From Planctomycetaceae bacterium (lineage in GTDB: Bacteria; Planctomycetota; Planctomycetia; Planctomycetales; Planctomycetaceae), in contig JANSXP010000048.1 of NCBI GenBank assembly GCA_024742875.1, positions 1 through 58,687 on the forward strand: a stretch of DNA of 58,687 nucleotides. Direction: 5' to 3'. The notes below the pieces were generated by a model, which was not told where the DNA came from, ran no database searches, and saw only the letters and a list, made by a program, of their open reading frames with translations. A program made the translations under genes and the position numbers. Shown piece by piece: positions 43,587 to 51,305 of this stretch (within the stretch, counting starts at the first letter, position 1; each line of letters begins with the position of its first letter).

Positions 43587-44648
43587 TCAGGGCCGCGACC
43601 TCAGAGCTGTCAGCGTGCGTTCGAAGTCGTCCGGTAATGGTGCCTCGAACGTCATCGGTTTTCCACTGACGGGGTGCGAAATTGTCAGGCGGAAGGCATG
43701 TAGCGCCTGTCGGGCAATCAGGGTGTCGCCCGTCAGCGGGGCTCCCTGCAGGTGGCCCGTCGTGAAGCGGTCTTCACCGATGTACGCTTTGTCCGCGACA
43801 ATGGGCGTACCGATGTGCTGCATGTGCACGCGGAGCTGATGCGTGCGGCCGGTCTTGGGGTGCAGATTGACAAAGGCGAACCGCCCGAACTTTTCCGCCG
43901 TTTCATAGAACGTGACGGCTTCACGAGATCGCCCGCCCGGCGCACAGACCATCATCTTTTCCCGCACGCGGTTATGCACGCACACGTGCGTCGTAATGAA
44001 ATCGGCATCACGTTCCGGCACCCCGCGGACGATCGCCCGATACTCTTTGCTGACCGTTCTTTCTTCAAACTGTTTGCTGACCCGATTGTGAATCTGATTG
44101 TCTTTGGCAATCAGGATCACGCCGGTCGTGTCACGATCAAGCCGGTGGACAATGCCGGGGCGGTGCTGACCTCCCACATCGCTGAGTTGATCGAAGTGAA
44201 ACTGCAGCGCGGCGGTCAGCGTGCCCGAATAAGATCCGCGTCCGGGGTGCACGACCATATTGGCCGGCTTGTTCACCACCACAATGGCGTCGTCCTGGTA
44301 GAGGATGTCCAGCGGAATTTCTTCCGGCTGAATGTGGACATCGTCGGCGGCTGTGAGCTTCAGGTGAATGCGATCATTCACACGCAGGCGGCGCGATGGT
44401 TTGGCGGGAAGACCATTGAGCGAGACGTCCCCACCATCGATCGCCTTTTTCAGGACAGATCGACTGTAGTTGGGGAACAGGCGACTGAGGTAATGATCCA
44501 GTCGCCAGCCATGGGCCCGCGATTCGACCGTGAGATCGACCGGCTGAGCCAGATCAATGTCTGAATTCAGGGGGAGTTCGTCACCGCCAGCAGACGAGTC
44601 AGCGTCGGCAGACGGGTCAGTGTCCCCCTGATGCTCTTCAGACGTCAC
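43587..44648 (-). CDS. RluA-family 23S rRNA pseudouridine synthase (RluD-like)
   Basis: A 353-residue enzyme with an N-terminal S4 RNA-binding domain (RLDHYLSRLFPNYSRSVLKKAI at about 49-70) and the pseudouridine synthase domain. The catalytic Asp171 is in GIVHRLDRDTTG, and KPANMVVHPGRG and TGRTHQLRVHMQHIGTPIVAD complete the RluA signature. The RluD subfamily isomerises uridines in helix 69 of 23S rRNA. The family is confident but the exact target is not. Its start is a GTG at 44648 that overlaps the TGA of the upstream TPR-type gene by four bases (GTGA), so the two are translationally coupled. The N-terminal 35 residues are acidic and not part of the usual fold. Confidence 0.88.
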   Translation of the reverse strand: MTSEEHQGDTDPSADADSSAGGDELPLNSDIDLAQPVDLTVESRAHGWRLDHYLSRLFPNYSRSVLKKAIDGGDVSLNGLPAKPSRRLRVNDRIHLKLTAADDVHIQPEEIPLDILYQDDAIVVVNKPANMVVHPGRGSYSGTLTAALQFHFDQLSDVGGQHRPGIVHRLDRDTTGVILIAKDNQIHNRVSKQFEERTVSKEYRAIVRGVPERDADFITTHVCVHNRVREKMMVCAPGGRSREAVTFYETAEKFGRFAFVNLHPKTGRTHQLRVHMQHIGTPIVADKAYIGEDRFTTGHLQGAPLTGDTLIARQALHAFRLTISHPVSGKPMTFEAPLPDDFERTLTALRSRP

Positions 44649-45676
44649 TTGGGAGGATCCTCACCGGCAGGCTCGCCGGTTCCCGAGGGCTCATCCGTAC
44701 CAGCAGGCTCATCCGTGCCAGCAGGGACGTCGGTTCCTGCAGGCTCATCCGTTCCAGCGGGTGCGTCGGTTCCTGCTGGCTCATCCGTTCCAGCGGGTGC
44801 GTCAGTTCCTGCTGGCTCATCCGTTCCCGCGGGCGCGTCAGTTCCTGCAGGCTCATCCGTTCCAGCGGGTGCGTCAGTTCCTGCTGGCTCATCCGTTCCA
44901 GCGGGTGCGTCAGTTCCTGCTGGCTCATCCGTTCCAGCGGGTGCGTCAGTTCCTGGGGCATCTGGTATCCCAGCGCCCATGCCGGCAGGAAGATCGGGAA
45001 CCTCCGGCTGGCCTTCGCTCAGTCCCGGATCAATGGGTTCCGGCTTGATGCTGTGAAACCACTCGTAAAAGCGACGGCTGTCTTCTGTCTTCAGCTGAGC
45101 AATGCGGCTTTCAGCGTGATCTTTGACCATGGACTGGGGATACTCGTCGATGACTTTCTGCCATGCTGCGATCGCTGCGTTGGCCGACTCTTCGGTGCCA
45201 TCGCATTCCACTTCCTTCAGTCTGGCCTGACCAATGTACACGCGCTGTCGCACGGCATCGGGAATGTCGGCCCGTTCAGCAAGCCGCTGATAGGTGGTGG
45301 AAGCCTGATCCAGCAGATCCAGTCCTTCTTCGCGGTCGCTGAACATGCCGTCCACGCACTGGTCCAGCAAGCGGTCTGCCTGCTGCAGTCGCGACCACAC
45401 ACCGACTTCCGCATCCGGATAGGCGTCAGCCACATCTCGGTACTCTTCCGGCGAAGCCGCCAGCATCAAATCTCCGGTGGCCTGCACATTGCCGCCCGGC
45501 TGACGGTTGAAGTAGACCACCGCCGCGGCGATCAGCAGCACGCCCGCCAGACCATAAATCAGAAGGGTGCCGTTGGACTCGAACCAGGGTTTGGCCGAGC
45601 GGATCAGCTTCTCCAGTTCCGTCATCTCTTCCGGGGAGACTTCTTTGACGTCATTAACGTCGTTCACTTCGGACAT
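44645..45676 (-). CDS. Membrane-anchored TPR-like protein with GTDxPA hexapeptide tail
   Basis: A 343-residue protein: a short acidic N-terminus, one transmembrane segment (LLIYGLAGVLLIAAAVVYF, at about 38-56), then an external helical region with TPR-like pairs (for example SREEGLDLLDQASTTYQRLAERA-type helices and AAIAAWQKVIDEYPQSMVKD). This resembles the YfgM/tetratricopeptide group associated with the Sec translocon and BAM pathway. The last 100 residues are 16 hexapeptides of the form GTD[AE]PA and a Lys end. The ATG at 45676 is chosen over the GTG at 45718 because the sequence from there looks like YfgM-type N-termini. It precedes an RluD-like gene with a 4-nt overlap. Confidence 0.7.
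   Translation of the reverse strand: MSEVNDVNDVKEVSPEEMTELEKLIRSAKPWFESNGTLLIYGLAGVLLIAAAVVYFNRQPGGNVQATGDLMLAASPEEYRDVADAYPDAEVGVWSRLQQADRLLDQCVDGMFSDREEGLDLLDQASTTYQRLAERADIPDAVRQRVYIGQARLKEVECDGTEESANAAIAAWQKVIDEYPQSMVKDHAESRIAQLKTEDSRRFYEWFHSIKPEPIDPGLSEGQPEVPDLPAGMGAGIPDAPGTDAPAGTDEPAGTDAPAGTDEPAGTDAPAGTDEPAGTDAPAGTDEPAGTDAPAGTDEPAGTDAPAGTDEPAGTDVPAGTDEPAGTDEPSGTGEPAGEDPPK
44666..44953 (-). repeat. Minisatellite: sixteen 18-bp units encoding GTDxPA
   Basis: Sixteen in-frame 18-bp units alternate GTDAPA and GTDEPA, giving a 36-bp higher-order period with only a few changes (GTDVPA, GTDEPS, GTGEPA near the 3' end). Near identity of several neighbouring units suggests recent slippage or recombination. 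Confidence 0.95.
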
Positions 45677-46074
45677 TGCGCCGACTTTGTTGCTAGGGCA
45701 GATGATTTCACAATTCACGAAGCCGCTGGTTCCAGCGCGACTTCATCCCACCTTCCCACTGAGGGCGGGCAGAACGCGGAAGTATAGAGGTGCAGCGAAT
45801 TTGCGGTCAAGCGGTGCTGGCGTCTGCCCCCGTTTTGAGACGAAGCGGTGCATTCTCAGTCCAAACGACCGCCGGGGGTGACTTTCGACCACTTTTTTGC
45901 AGGCGAACAGGGGCAGTTGCAGTGGTCCGTTTCGCAAAAGCAACGGTGGATTCCGGCCAAACCGGGGGATTGATCGGAATCTCTCACGGCCGGCAGGCTA
46001 GGCTTTCCTCTCAGCCTGGGCCGGGCTGCCTGCTGTTTCCCGTCGCCTTGCCTGTCTGATGAGGTTCATCCAGC
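45677..46074. other. Gene-free divergent region
   Basis: About 400 bases between the TPR-like gene and the small lipoprotein gene. Small open frames on either strand show no protein-like features. GAGG at about 46061-46064 may serve the lipoprotein start. No promoter was called with confidence. Confidence 0.4.
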
Positions 46075-46602
46075 ATGCCCAACCTGATCCGTACCAGCTG
46101 CCTGATTCTGCTGTTCTGTCAGCTGTCAGCCTGTTCTGCGCAATCCCGCCGTGATCGAGAAGCCGCACTCCCCTTCCGCTCTGATCTGTGGCAGCAGGAA
46201 TATTGGCAGGAAAAACGCGAACAGAATGTGGAGGACCCGCTGCCTGACGCGGCCGAATCCTTGGCAAATACGCCCCAAACGGCCGTTCTGGGGGGCACAA
46301 ATGATGGCACCGCCCCGACCAGCCAGCGCAACGATCGTGTCAGCATTCCCGGACAGGCCCGTCTCGAAGATCTGCAACAGGAAACCCCAATCGCGGAGTG
46401 GCAGGTCGACCGCCAGCTGATCGTCGAAGCCAACGCCGGCAAATTCCGTGACACCCCCTCCGCCTGGCAGCTGAGCAAGTCATCCGGAGCCGCGGCGCCC
46501 GTCGCGGAACTGTCCAAGGGCCCCACCGCAACCACCTACCTTGTGGGTTTTATGGCCTGTATCGTCGTTGGCGGTGCCCTGATGACGGGCCGGGAATCCT
46601 GA
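46075..46602 (+). CDS. Hypothetical lipoprotein with C-terminal membrane segment
   Basis: A 175-residue protein I do not recognise. It starts with a lipoprotein signal peptide and lipobox (LILLFCQLSACSAQS, lipidated Cys near residue 20). The middle is polar and Gln/Glu-rich. Near the C-terminus is a hydrophobic stretch (TYLVGFMACIVVGGALM), so it could be held in the membrane at both ends. No domain is evident. It is on the same strand as, and 250 nt upstream of, the Gly-rich protein gene. Confidence 0.65.
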   Translation: MPNLIRTSCLILLFCQLSACSAQSRRDREAALPFRSDLWQQEYWQEKREQNVEDPLPDAAESLANTPQTAVLGGTNDGTAPTSQRNDRVSIPGQARLEDLQQETPIAEWQVDRQLIVEANAGKFRDTPSAWQLSKSSGAAAPVAELSKGPTATTYLVGFMACIVVGGALMTGRES

Positions 46603-46741
46603 GAATTGATTCGGATTCACCCTCGGTCACCAGCCGCACAGCCGGGCTATTACGAAGCGTTTACCAGACACGCAGCGTTCCCGTCATGCGTGCAGGCGCC
46701 GAAATCTCCGCCGTTGTCGGCGGTGCCCAGCGGGATTTTTG

Positions 46742-46769
46742 TTGCGAATCGGCAAAAACAGGCGATAAA
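46742..46769 (+). promoter_or_regulatory. Candidate sigma-70-type promoter for the Gly-rich protein gene
   Basis: TTGCGA (46742-46747, 4 of 6) and GATAAA (46764-46769, 4 of 6) are separated by 16 bp. Expected transcription start is near 46776, giving a leader of about 77 nt. Confidence 0.35.
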
Positions 46770-46852
46770 GTGACGGAACCACGGTGTATCCCTGCGTTTC
46801 AGGTCTCGGCATTCGTCAGAACCAACCAGATTCAATATTGGAGTTCATTGCT

Positions 46853-47767
46853 ATGCGTCTCAATTCTCAACGCCTTGCTGCTTTGGCAGTGATCGCAGGG
46901 CTTGGCCTCCTCTGCTCCGCTGGTTTGGCAGCCGACAAAGAAAAGTCGTCGCGCACCAAACGCTATTCCCCCATCACCAAACCCATCTTCATCCCCGCCG
47001 CTCCCAAAGTGGAGTTGTTTCAGGGAATGGAAGACGGTCAGCTGGAAACCAAAGTCATCGCCAAAGGTCCCTTTGGTGGCAACCTGCTGATCACCAACAA
47101 GACCGATGAGCCCATCACCGTGGAGATGCCTCAGGCATTCGCCACCGTTCACGTTCTGAAGCAGTTTGGTCAGGGCGGCGGTGGACTGGGCGGCGGCGGA
47201 TTCGGTCAGGGTGGCGGCGGTCTCGGAGGCGGTGGTCTCGGTGGCGGTGGCCAGCAGAACCAGGGTGGCGGACTCGGTGGCGGTGGCCTCGGAGGCGGTG
47301 GTCTTGGTGGTGGCGGACTCGGCGGCGGTGGCCTCGGTCAGGGTGGCGGCGGACAGGGCTTCTTCTCCATCCCACCAGAAAAAACTGTCAAACTGCCTTA
47401 CACGTCTGTTTGCCTGGAGCACGGCAAAGCCGATCCCACTCCACAGGCGTCTTACAAAATCGTCCCACTGGAAGACTACACGCAGGACGAAACGCTGCGT
47501 CAGCTGATCACCATGGTGGCCAGCGGACGACTGCCCGCTCAGGCCGCTCAGGCGGCTGTCTGGTCTCGCACCGACAACATGAGCTGGCAGGAACTGGCTG
47601 CCAAAGCCAAGTATGACGTCGTTCGCGGCAAGGTGCCCTACTTCCAGCACAACGAACTGCGAGCCGCTCAGATGATTGTCACCACAGCTCAGGGTCGCGC
47701 CAAAGAAGTGGCCAAAACGCGTGGCGACAAACCCGCCGAACAGCCCGTTCGCGGACGCGTTCGCTAA
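46853..47767 (+). CDS. Secreted protein with Gly-rich GGGLGGGG repeat
   Basis: A 304-residue exported protein. The start at 46853 has GGAG nine nt upstream and begins with a Sec signal (MRLNSQRLAALAVIAGLGLLCSAGLAA). Residues about 25-100 form an N-terminal beta-rich domain. A stretch of about 70 residues follows made of [GF]GQGGGGLGGGG-type repeats, and then a C-terminal helical domain rich in Ala/Arg (for example QAAQAAVWSRTDNMSWQELAAKAKYDVVRG). The repeats are like flexible, possibly surface-bound linkers. Such proteins recur in planctomycetes without known function. A strong terminator follows. Confidence 0.75.
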   Translation: MRLNSQRLAALAVIAGLGLLCSAGLAADKEKSSRTKRYSPITKPIFIPAAPKVELFQGMEDGQLETKVIAKGPFGGNLLITNKTDEPITVEMPQAFATVHVLKQFGQGGGGLGGGGFGQGGGGLGGGGLGGGGQQNQGGGLGGGGLGGGGLGGGGLGGGGLGQGGGGQGFFSIPPEKTVKLPYTSVCLEHGKADPTPQASYKIVPLEDYTQDETLRQLITMVASGRLPAQAAQAAVWSRTDNMSWQELAAKAKYDVVRGKVPYFQHNELRAAQMIVTTAQGRAKEVAKTRGDKPAEQPVRGRVR

Positions 47768-47794
47768 ACGAATGCCAACAACCTGAAACGCCTG

Positions 47795-47830
47795 AAGCCC
47801 ATGCGATGAAAGTCGCATGGGCTTTGTTGC
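47795..47830. terminator. Rho-independent terminator
   Basis: A perfect 12-bp stem, AAGCCCATGCGA at 47795-47806 and TCGCATGGGCTT at 47813-47824, with a 6-nt loop, followed by TGTTG. It lies 28 nt after the Gly-rich gene and between convergent genes, so it may serve both directions. Confidence 0.8.
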
Positions 47831-47853
47831 TGGGCGGGTGACCGCAAACCGGA

Positions 47854-48624
47854 CTACAGCATCTGCCGCGACTCGCGGTCCTGGCCGAACAGATGTTTCT
47901 GCTGGAGGAAGTGATCGCGTCCGGCGTAGATGGTTTTCGAGTTACGGGGGATGAAGATGAAGTCCAGGCGATGCAGCCGGACAACCAGGTTGGAGATGGT
48001 AACGCCTGCGGTGTGGGCCAGATCGTACAGATCGGGCCAGGCGGTAAAGTCGAGGCTGTCCGCGGCCTCGCGAATGAGCCAGTCCGGCATGAGCAGCGAA
48101 GACTGATAACGATCGACCGCACTTTTGACAGCCGGCGGGTCCTGTCCGGCGGTGAGCTGCCGATAGAGCTGAAAACAGCGATCGTCGGTGACAGCGCGGT
48201 CCAGCAGTTCCGCGAGCAGTTCATCGGTGGAGTCATGTCGGCACACGAGGTTGTCCGCGGACTCCATGCCCGGCAGCGTGGGGTGGTGCAGGCTGGTCCG
48301 GTCGATGTCGATGTCCCAGTGTCCGGCTTCGTGCCCGATGGTGCTGCGCTCCAGGCCAGGCTTCTTTTCAAACAGCTCCAGATGCCGCGTATTGAGCACG
48401 ATCGTGCGGCGTTCAGGACTGAGTCCGGCGAGGATCTGTTCGCCCGGTTGTTCGTCGATCTCAATCCAGTCGAAGTGCAGGCCGAGGATCTGCTCGATGA
48501 TGTTTTCCACGGGCACCGGAAAACTGACGGGGATTCGAGTGTGTTGTTCGTACTGCCGGATTCGCAGCGACGTGATGTCGTCGATGGTGCGGGTGGAAAG
48601 CTGGGTCAGATCATGACGACGCAT
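47854..48624 (-). CDS. ImmA/IrrE-type metallo-endopeptidase
   Basis: A 256-residue protein of the ImmA/IrrE family. The zinc site is in STIGHEAGHWDIDI (His98, Glu99, His102), with later acidic helices supplying the third ligand. The N-terminal half (VSFPVPVENIIEQILG, WIEIDEQPGEQILAGLSP, RTIVLNTRHLE) also matches. These peptidases typically cleave a partner XRE-type repressor to relieve repression, for example of mobile-element or stress genes. The XRE gene is directly upstream on the same strand (55 nt), which supports that pairing. I start at ATG 48624 because the frame further up overlaps the XRE gene. No strong ribosome binding site is visible. Confidence 0.85.
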   Translation of the reverse strand: MRRHDLTQLSTRTIDDITSLRIRQYEQHTRIPVSFPVPVENIIEQILGLHFDWIEIDEQPGEQILAGLSPERRTIVLNTRHLELFEKKPGLERSTIGHEAGHWDIDIDRTSLHHPTLPGMESADNLVCRHDSTDELLAELLDRAVTDDRCFQLYRQLTAGQDPPAVKSAVDRYQSSLLMPDWLIREAADSLDFTAWPDLYDLAHTAGVTISNLVVRLHRLDFIFIPRNSKTIYAGRDHFLQQKHLFGQDRESRQML

Positions 48625-48679
48625 GGAAAAAAGACGGTCCGCAAAAGACGAAACGCAGACGGGCTGTCTGCCGGAATGG

Positions 48680-49081
48680 CTATTTGGCTTTGCGACTTTG
48701 AGTGGCGACAGGAACGCTGGCGGAAACATCGGCCGCAGAAACTCCGGGGACCGGCGCGTTTTCAAACTGGGAGAGCATGTCTTCCAGGTCGTGGTCCGAC
48801 AGTTTGAGAATGCGTCGGAAGATGCCCGGTTTTTCCAGGATGCGGTCACGGATGGTGCCGGGGATGCGACGTGCGAGCAGCAGCAGTTCGTCAGCATCGG
48901 CGTTCAGCGCTTTGGCAATTTTCTGCAGCGTGTCTTCGCGAGGCGTTTGTTCGTCGTCCAGCCGATCGTTCTCCACGCGGCTCAGGTACGTGAAGTTAAT
49001 GCCGACACGTTCGGCCAGTTGTCGCTGCGTGAGATTGCGCTGCTTGCGAATCTCCCTGATCCGCTGTCCGATTGTGGTCAT
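48680..49081 (-). CDS. XRE-family helix-turn-helix transcriptional regulator
   Basis: A 133-residue DNA-binding protein. A classic Cro/CI-type HTH lies at residues 5-62 (IGQRIREIRKQRNLTQRQLA, then YLSRVENDR). The rest forms a helical tail of about 70 residues that may hold a protease-sensitive linker. The ATG at 49081 has GGGAG seven nt upstream. It is the likely substrate of the ImmA/IrrE protease made just downstream. Autoregulation is suggested by a perfect inverted repeat over its own -10 box (49125-49142). Confidence 0.9.
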   Translation of the reverse strand: MTTIGQRIREIRKQRNLTQRQLAERVGINFTYLSRVENDRLDDEQTPREDTLQKIAKALNADADELLLLARRIPGTIRDRILEKPGIFRRILKLSDHDLEDMLSQFENAPVPGVSAADVSASVPVATQSRKAK

Positions 49082-49124
49082 GATTCGCTCCCTGCTAAGT
49101 GGCCTGACAGTCCCTGTTCACCAC

Positions 49125-49158
49125 AGTCACTTTGTAGTGACTTGACGTTGACTGTCAA
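49125..49158 (-). promoter_or_regulatory. Promoter of the XRE/ImmA unit with an operator over the -10 box
   Basis: On the minus strand TTGACA (49153-49158, 6 of 6) and TACAAA (49131-49136, 4 of 6) are separated by 16 bp. The perfect inverted repeat AGTCACT-TTGT-AGTGACT at 49125-49142 lies centred on the -10 box. A second palindrome, TTGACTGTCAA at 49148-49158, overlaps the -35. Both are typical binding sites of an XRE autorepressor. Confidence 0.7.
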
Positions 49159-49247
49159 TGGCAGCTGCGCGTGGGGCGCTGCCTGGTTGTCGGTCAGCGG
49201 GCATTCACTAACATCCGCAGCGCTTGAAACGTTAATGGGAGATTGGG

Positions 49248-49727
49248 ATGCCTGACGATGCGTTGCTGATGCTGTGTCATCAGATTCGTCGCGATACATT
49301 GAGGATTCTCTCTGCAGTGGACGACGGCTGTCTGCTGTTTGCGCCGGCAGGGACGTCAAACCATGTGATCTGGCACTGCGGCCATGCGGTCTGGCTGCAG
49401 GATGTTTTGTGCCTGCAGTTGCTCGGTCACGAAAGCCGTCTGCCGGCCGGCTGGGCGTCCATCTACGGGATGAACTGCGAGCCAGTGGCCGCGCGGACCG
49501 ACTGGCCCACGCGCGATGAAATGACAAACGCATTGTCGCGGCAGTATGACGATCTGGTGGCCGCCATCACGGCCGCTGCGGCCGACGATCTGGAGCGTGT
49601 GGCCGATCCGGATCGCGGCCCGCTGACGGTTCGCGCCCGCATCGTGCACGGGTTTCACGACGAAGCACGGCACACGGGAGAAATGTGTCTGCTGGCCAAA
49701 CTGCATCGCGTCATGAAACAGGCCTGA
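49248..49727 (+). CDS. DinB-like (DUF664-type) metal-binding protein
   Basis: A 159-residue four-helix protein of the DinB/YfiT type. Likely metal ligands are histidines in SNHVIWHCGHAVW (His39, His43, His46) and in HGFHDEARHTGEM near the end. GGGAG seven nt upstream of the ATG at 49248 supports the start. Members include thiol-dependent S-transferases, and several are DNA-damage induced, but the reaction cannot be fixed here. It is divergent from the XRE gene and shares its intergenic region. Confidence 0.7.
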   Translation: MPDDALLMLCHQIRRDTLRILSAVDDGCLLFAPAGTSNHVIWHCGHAVWLQDVLCLQLLGHESRLPAGWASIYGMNCEPVAARTDWPTRDEMTNALSRQYDDLVAAITAAAADDLERVADPDRGPLTVRARIVHGFHDEARHTGEMCLLAKLHRVMKQA

Positions 49728-49766
49728 ACACCGGGCGTGATGGTTTGGCCGTTGACATTGCCAGGG

Positions 49767-49819
49767 GGCGGCCGATGAGCTAACTTGCCCGCTGGCCGCC
49801 GTTTTGCACTGCGGCGGCC
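49767..49819 (+). promoter_or_regulatory. Alternating hairpins in the murC leader
   Basis: GGCGGCC at 49767-49773 can pair with GGCCGCC at 49794-49800. The latter can instead pair over 8 bp with CGGCGGCC at 49812-49819. The pairings are mutually exclusive, as in attenuators. The first hairpin is followed by GTTTT (49801-49805), so it could also terminate the DinB-like gene. Confidence 0.35.
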
Positions 49820-49925
49820 GGAAAGCTGATCGCCTGTCCGAACTGGCGTTCGGAAATCGCCCTCAATTCATCTGTCGTGGCAGGACGCCGCCATCGTTTC
49901 GACGATTCTGACATCAGAGGATCTG

Positions 49926-51305
49926 ATGCACCGCCCCCAGCGTTGTCTGCTGCTGGGCGCTCGCGGAGCCGGCATGCTGGCCGTGGGCGAGATTCTCCGT
50001 GACCTGGGACATTCCACACTCGGACTGGATTCCGGCCTGGATGAGGCCACGGTAGCCGCCAGCAGCGATCTGGCCACATGGCACCCCACCAGTATTCCGG
50101 ATGACATCAACGTCTGCATCAGCTCACCCGCTGTACCAACCGATGACGAAGTGCTGCAGCGAGTCCATGACCTGCAGTGTCCCGTGCTGTCGCTGCCGGA
50201 ATGCCTTGGTCTGGTGTTCCAGTCGACGCGGCAAATCTGCGTGGCGGGCACCCACGGCAAGAGCACCACATCGGCCATGATCGCCGCCATTTTGGCGCAC
50301 GCCGAGCTGACGCCGGGATATTTCGTGGGGGCCGGACTAAGAAACCTCGGTCGTTCCGGGCAGTGGACAGGTGGAGCGTGGTCGGTTCTGGAAAGCTGCG
50401 AATATCAGCGTTCGTTTCATCGACTGCGGCCATTTGTGACGGTCCTCACGGGCATTGAACGAGATCACTTCGACTGCTTTCCCACGGCCGAATCCGAAGA
50501 CAGTGCGTTTTCGGAGTTTGCCGCCAGAACGCGGGCCAGCGGAGCCGTCGTGCTGCGAAATGGCTGTGACCGCAGCCGTCAGGTTGCGGCGGCAACTGCC
50601 CGCCCAGTCATCACCTGGGACATTGAAGACTCGACAGCCAACTGGACGGCCACGCACGTGCGTCACGACGGCTGGCGCACTGCGTTTGAGTGCCGTGGCC
50701 CGTCTTCGCATACAACCGTGCACCTGCAGGTGCCCGGTCAGCACAATGTCCGCAACGCGCTGGCCGCCATTGCGGCAGCCGCGTGTGTGGGCGTGCCGCC
50801 GGAACTGGCGGCCGCCGGGCTGGCCAATTTTTCCGGGATTGAACGCCGGTTTCAGTATCGCGGTTCTTATGGCGGCATGCAGCTGCTCGACGATTATGCC
50901 CATCACCCCACAGCGATCGCGGAAACACTGAGAACCGCGCGGCAGTGCTACCCAAATCGTCGCCTGATAGGCGTCTTTGAGCCACACCAGATGATTCGCA
51001 CAGAATCTCTGTTCCCGGAATTTCTGGACGCGCTGCAGGAAGCCGATGAGATGTGGTTGCTCCCGGTTTTTGCGGCTCGTGAGAATGCAACCCTGCTTGA
51101 GCGTTGTCGACTCAGCGGTCAGCTTGTAAAAGAGCTTAACCGCAGGGGAACCCGCTCATTCCTGTTTGCCAATCTTGACCAGATTGTCTCCAGAATAGAC
51201 CATTCCGGCAAACCGCAGGACGTACTGCTCACCATGGGAGCCGGCAGGACCAACATCATTCATGACGAACTCAATCGACGACTTCAACGACATTCTGTCG
51301 CCTGA
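49926..51305 (+). CDS. murC: UDP-N-acetylmuramate--L-alanine ligase
   Basis: A 459-residue ATP-dependent amide ligase that adds the first L-Ala to UDP-MurNAc in peptidoglycan synthesis. The N-terminal nucleotide-sugar domain has LLLGARGAGMLAVGEIL. The ATP-binding loop is AGTHGKSTTSAMIAAI (108-115 core). Later Mur-ligase signatures are LTGIERDHFDCF, GQHNVRNALAAIAAA and LLDDYAHHPTAIAETLRTAR. The last carries the catalytic DDYAHHP of the MurC group. GAGG at 49917-49920 precedes the ATG. It overlaps murB by 44 nt. Peptidoglycan genes in planctomycetes have been a point of debate, and this pair supports a wall pathway. Confidence 0.93.
   Translation: MHRPQRCLLLGARGAGMLAVGEILRDLGHSTLGLDSGLDEATVAASSDLATWHPTSIPDDINVCISSPAVPTDDEVLQRVHDLQCPVLSLPECLGLVFQSTRQICVAGTHGKSTTSAMIAAILAHAELTPGYFVGAGLRNLGRSGQWTGGAWSVLESCEYQRSFHRLRPFVTVLTGIERDHFDCFPTAESEDSAFSEFAARTRASGAVVLRNGCDRSRQVAAATARPVITWDIEDSTANWTATHVRHDGWRTAFECRGPSSHTTVHLQVPGQHNVRNALAAIAAAACVGVPPELAAAGLANFSGIERRFQYRGSYGGMQLLDDYAHHPTAIAETLRTARQCYPNRRLIGVFEPHQMIRTESLFPEFLDALQEADEMWLLPVFAARENATLLERCRLSGQLVKELNRRGTRSFLFANLDQIVSRIDHSGKPQDVLLTMGAGRTNIIHDELNRRLQRHSVA

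Noticed and set aside
46832-47818. A minus-strand open frame of 328 codons opposite the Gly-rich gene
   Set aside because: Its Thr/Ala/Ser repeats are the antisense of the Gly-rich repeat; the plus-strand frame has a signal peptide, ribosome binding site and terminator.
48624-48897. Longer N-terminus for the ImmA/IrrE protein (frame open to 48897)
   Set aside because: It would overlap the XRE gene by over 200 nt in a different frame and its translation there is Ser/Pro/Cys-rich and unlike the family.
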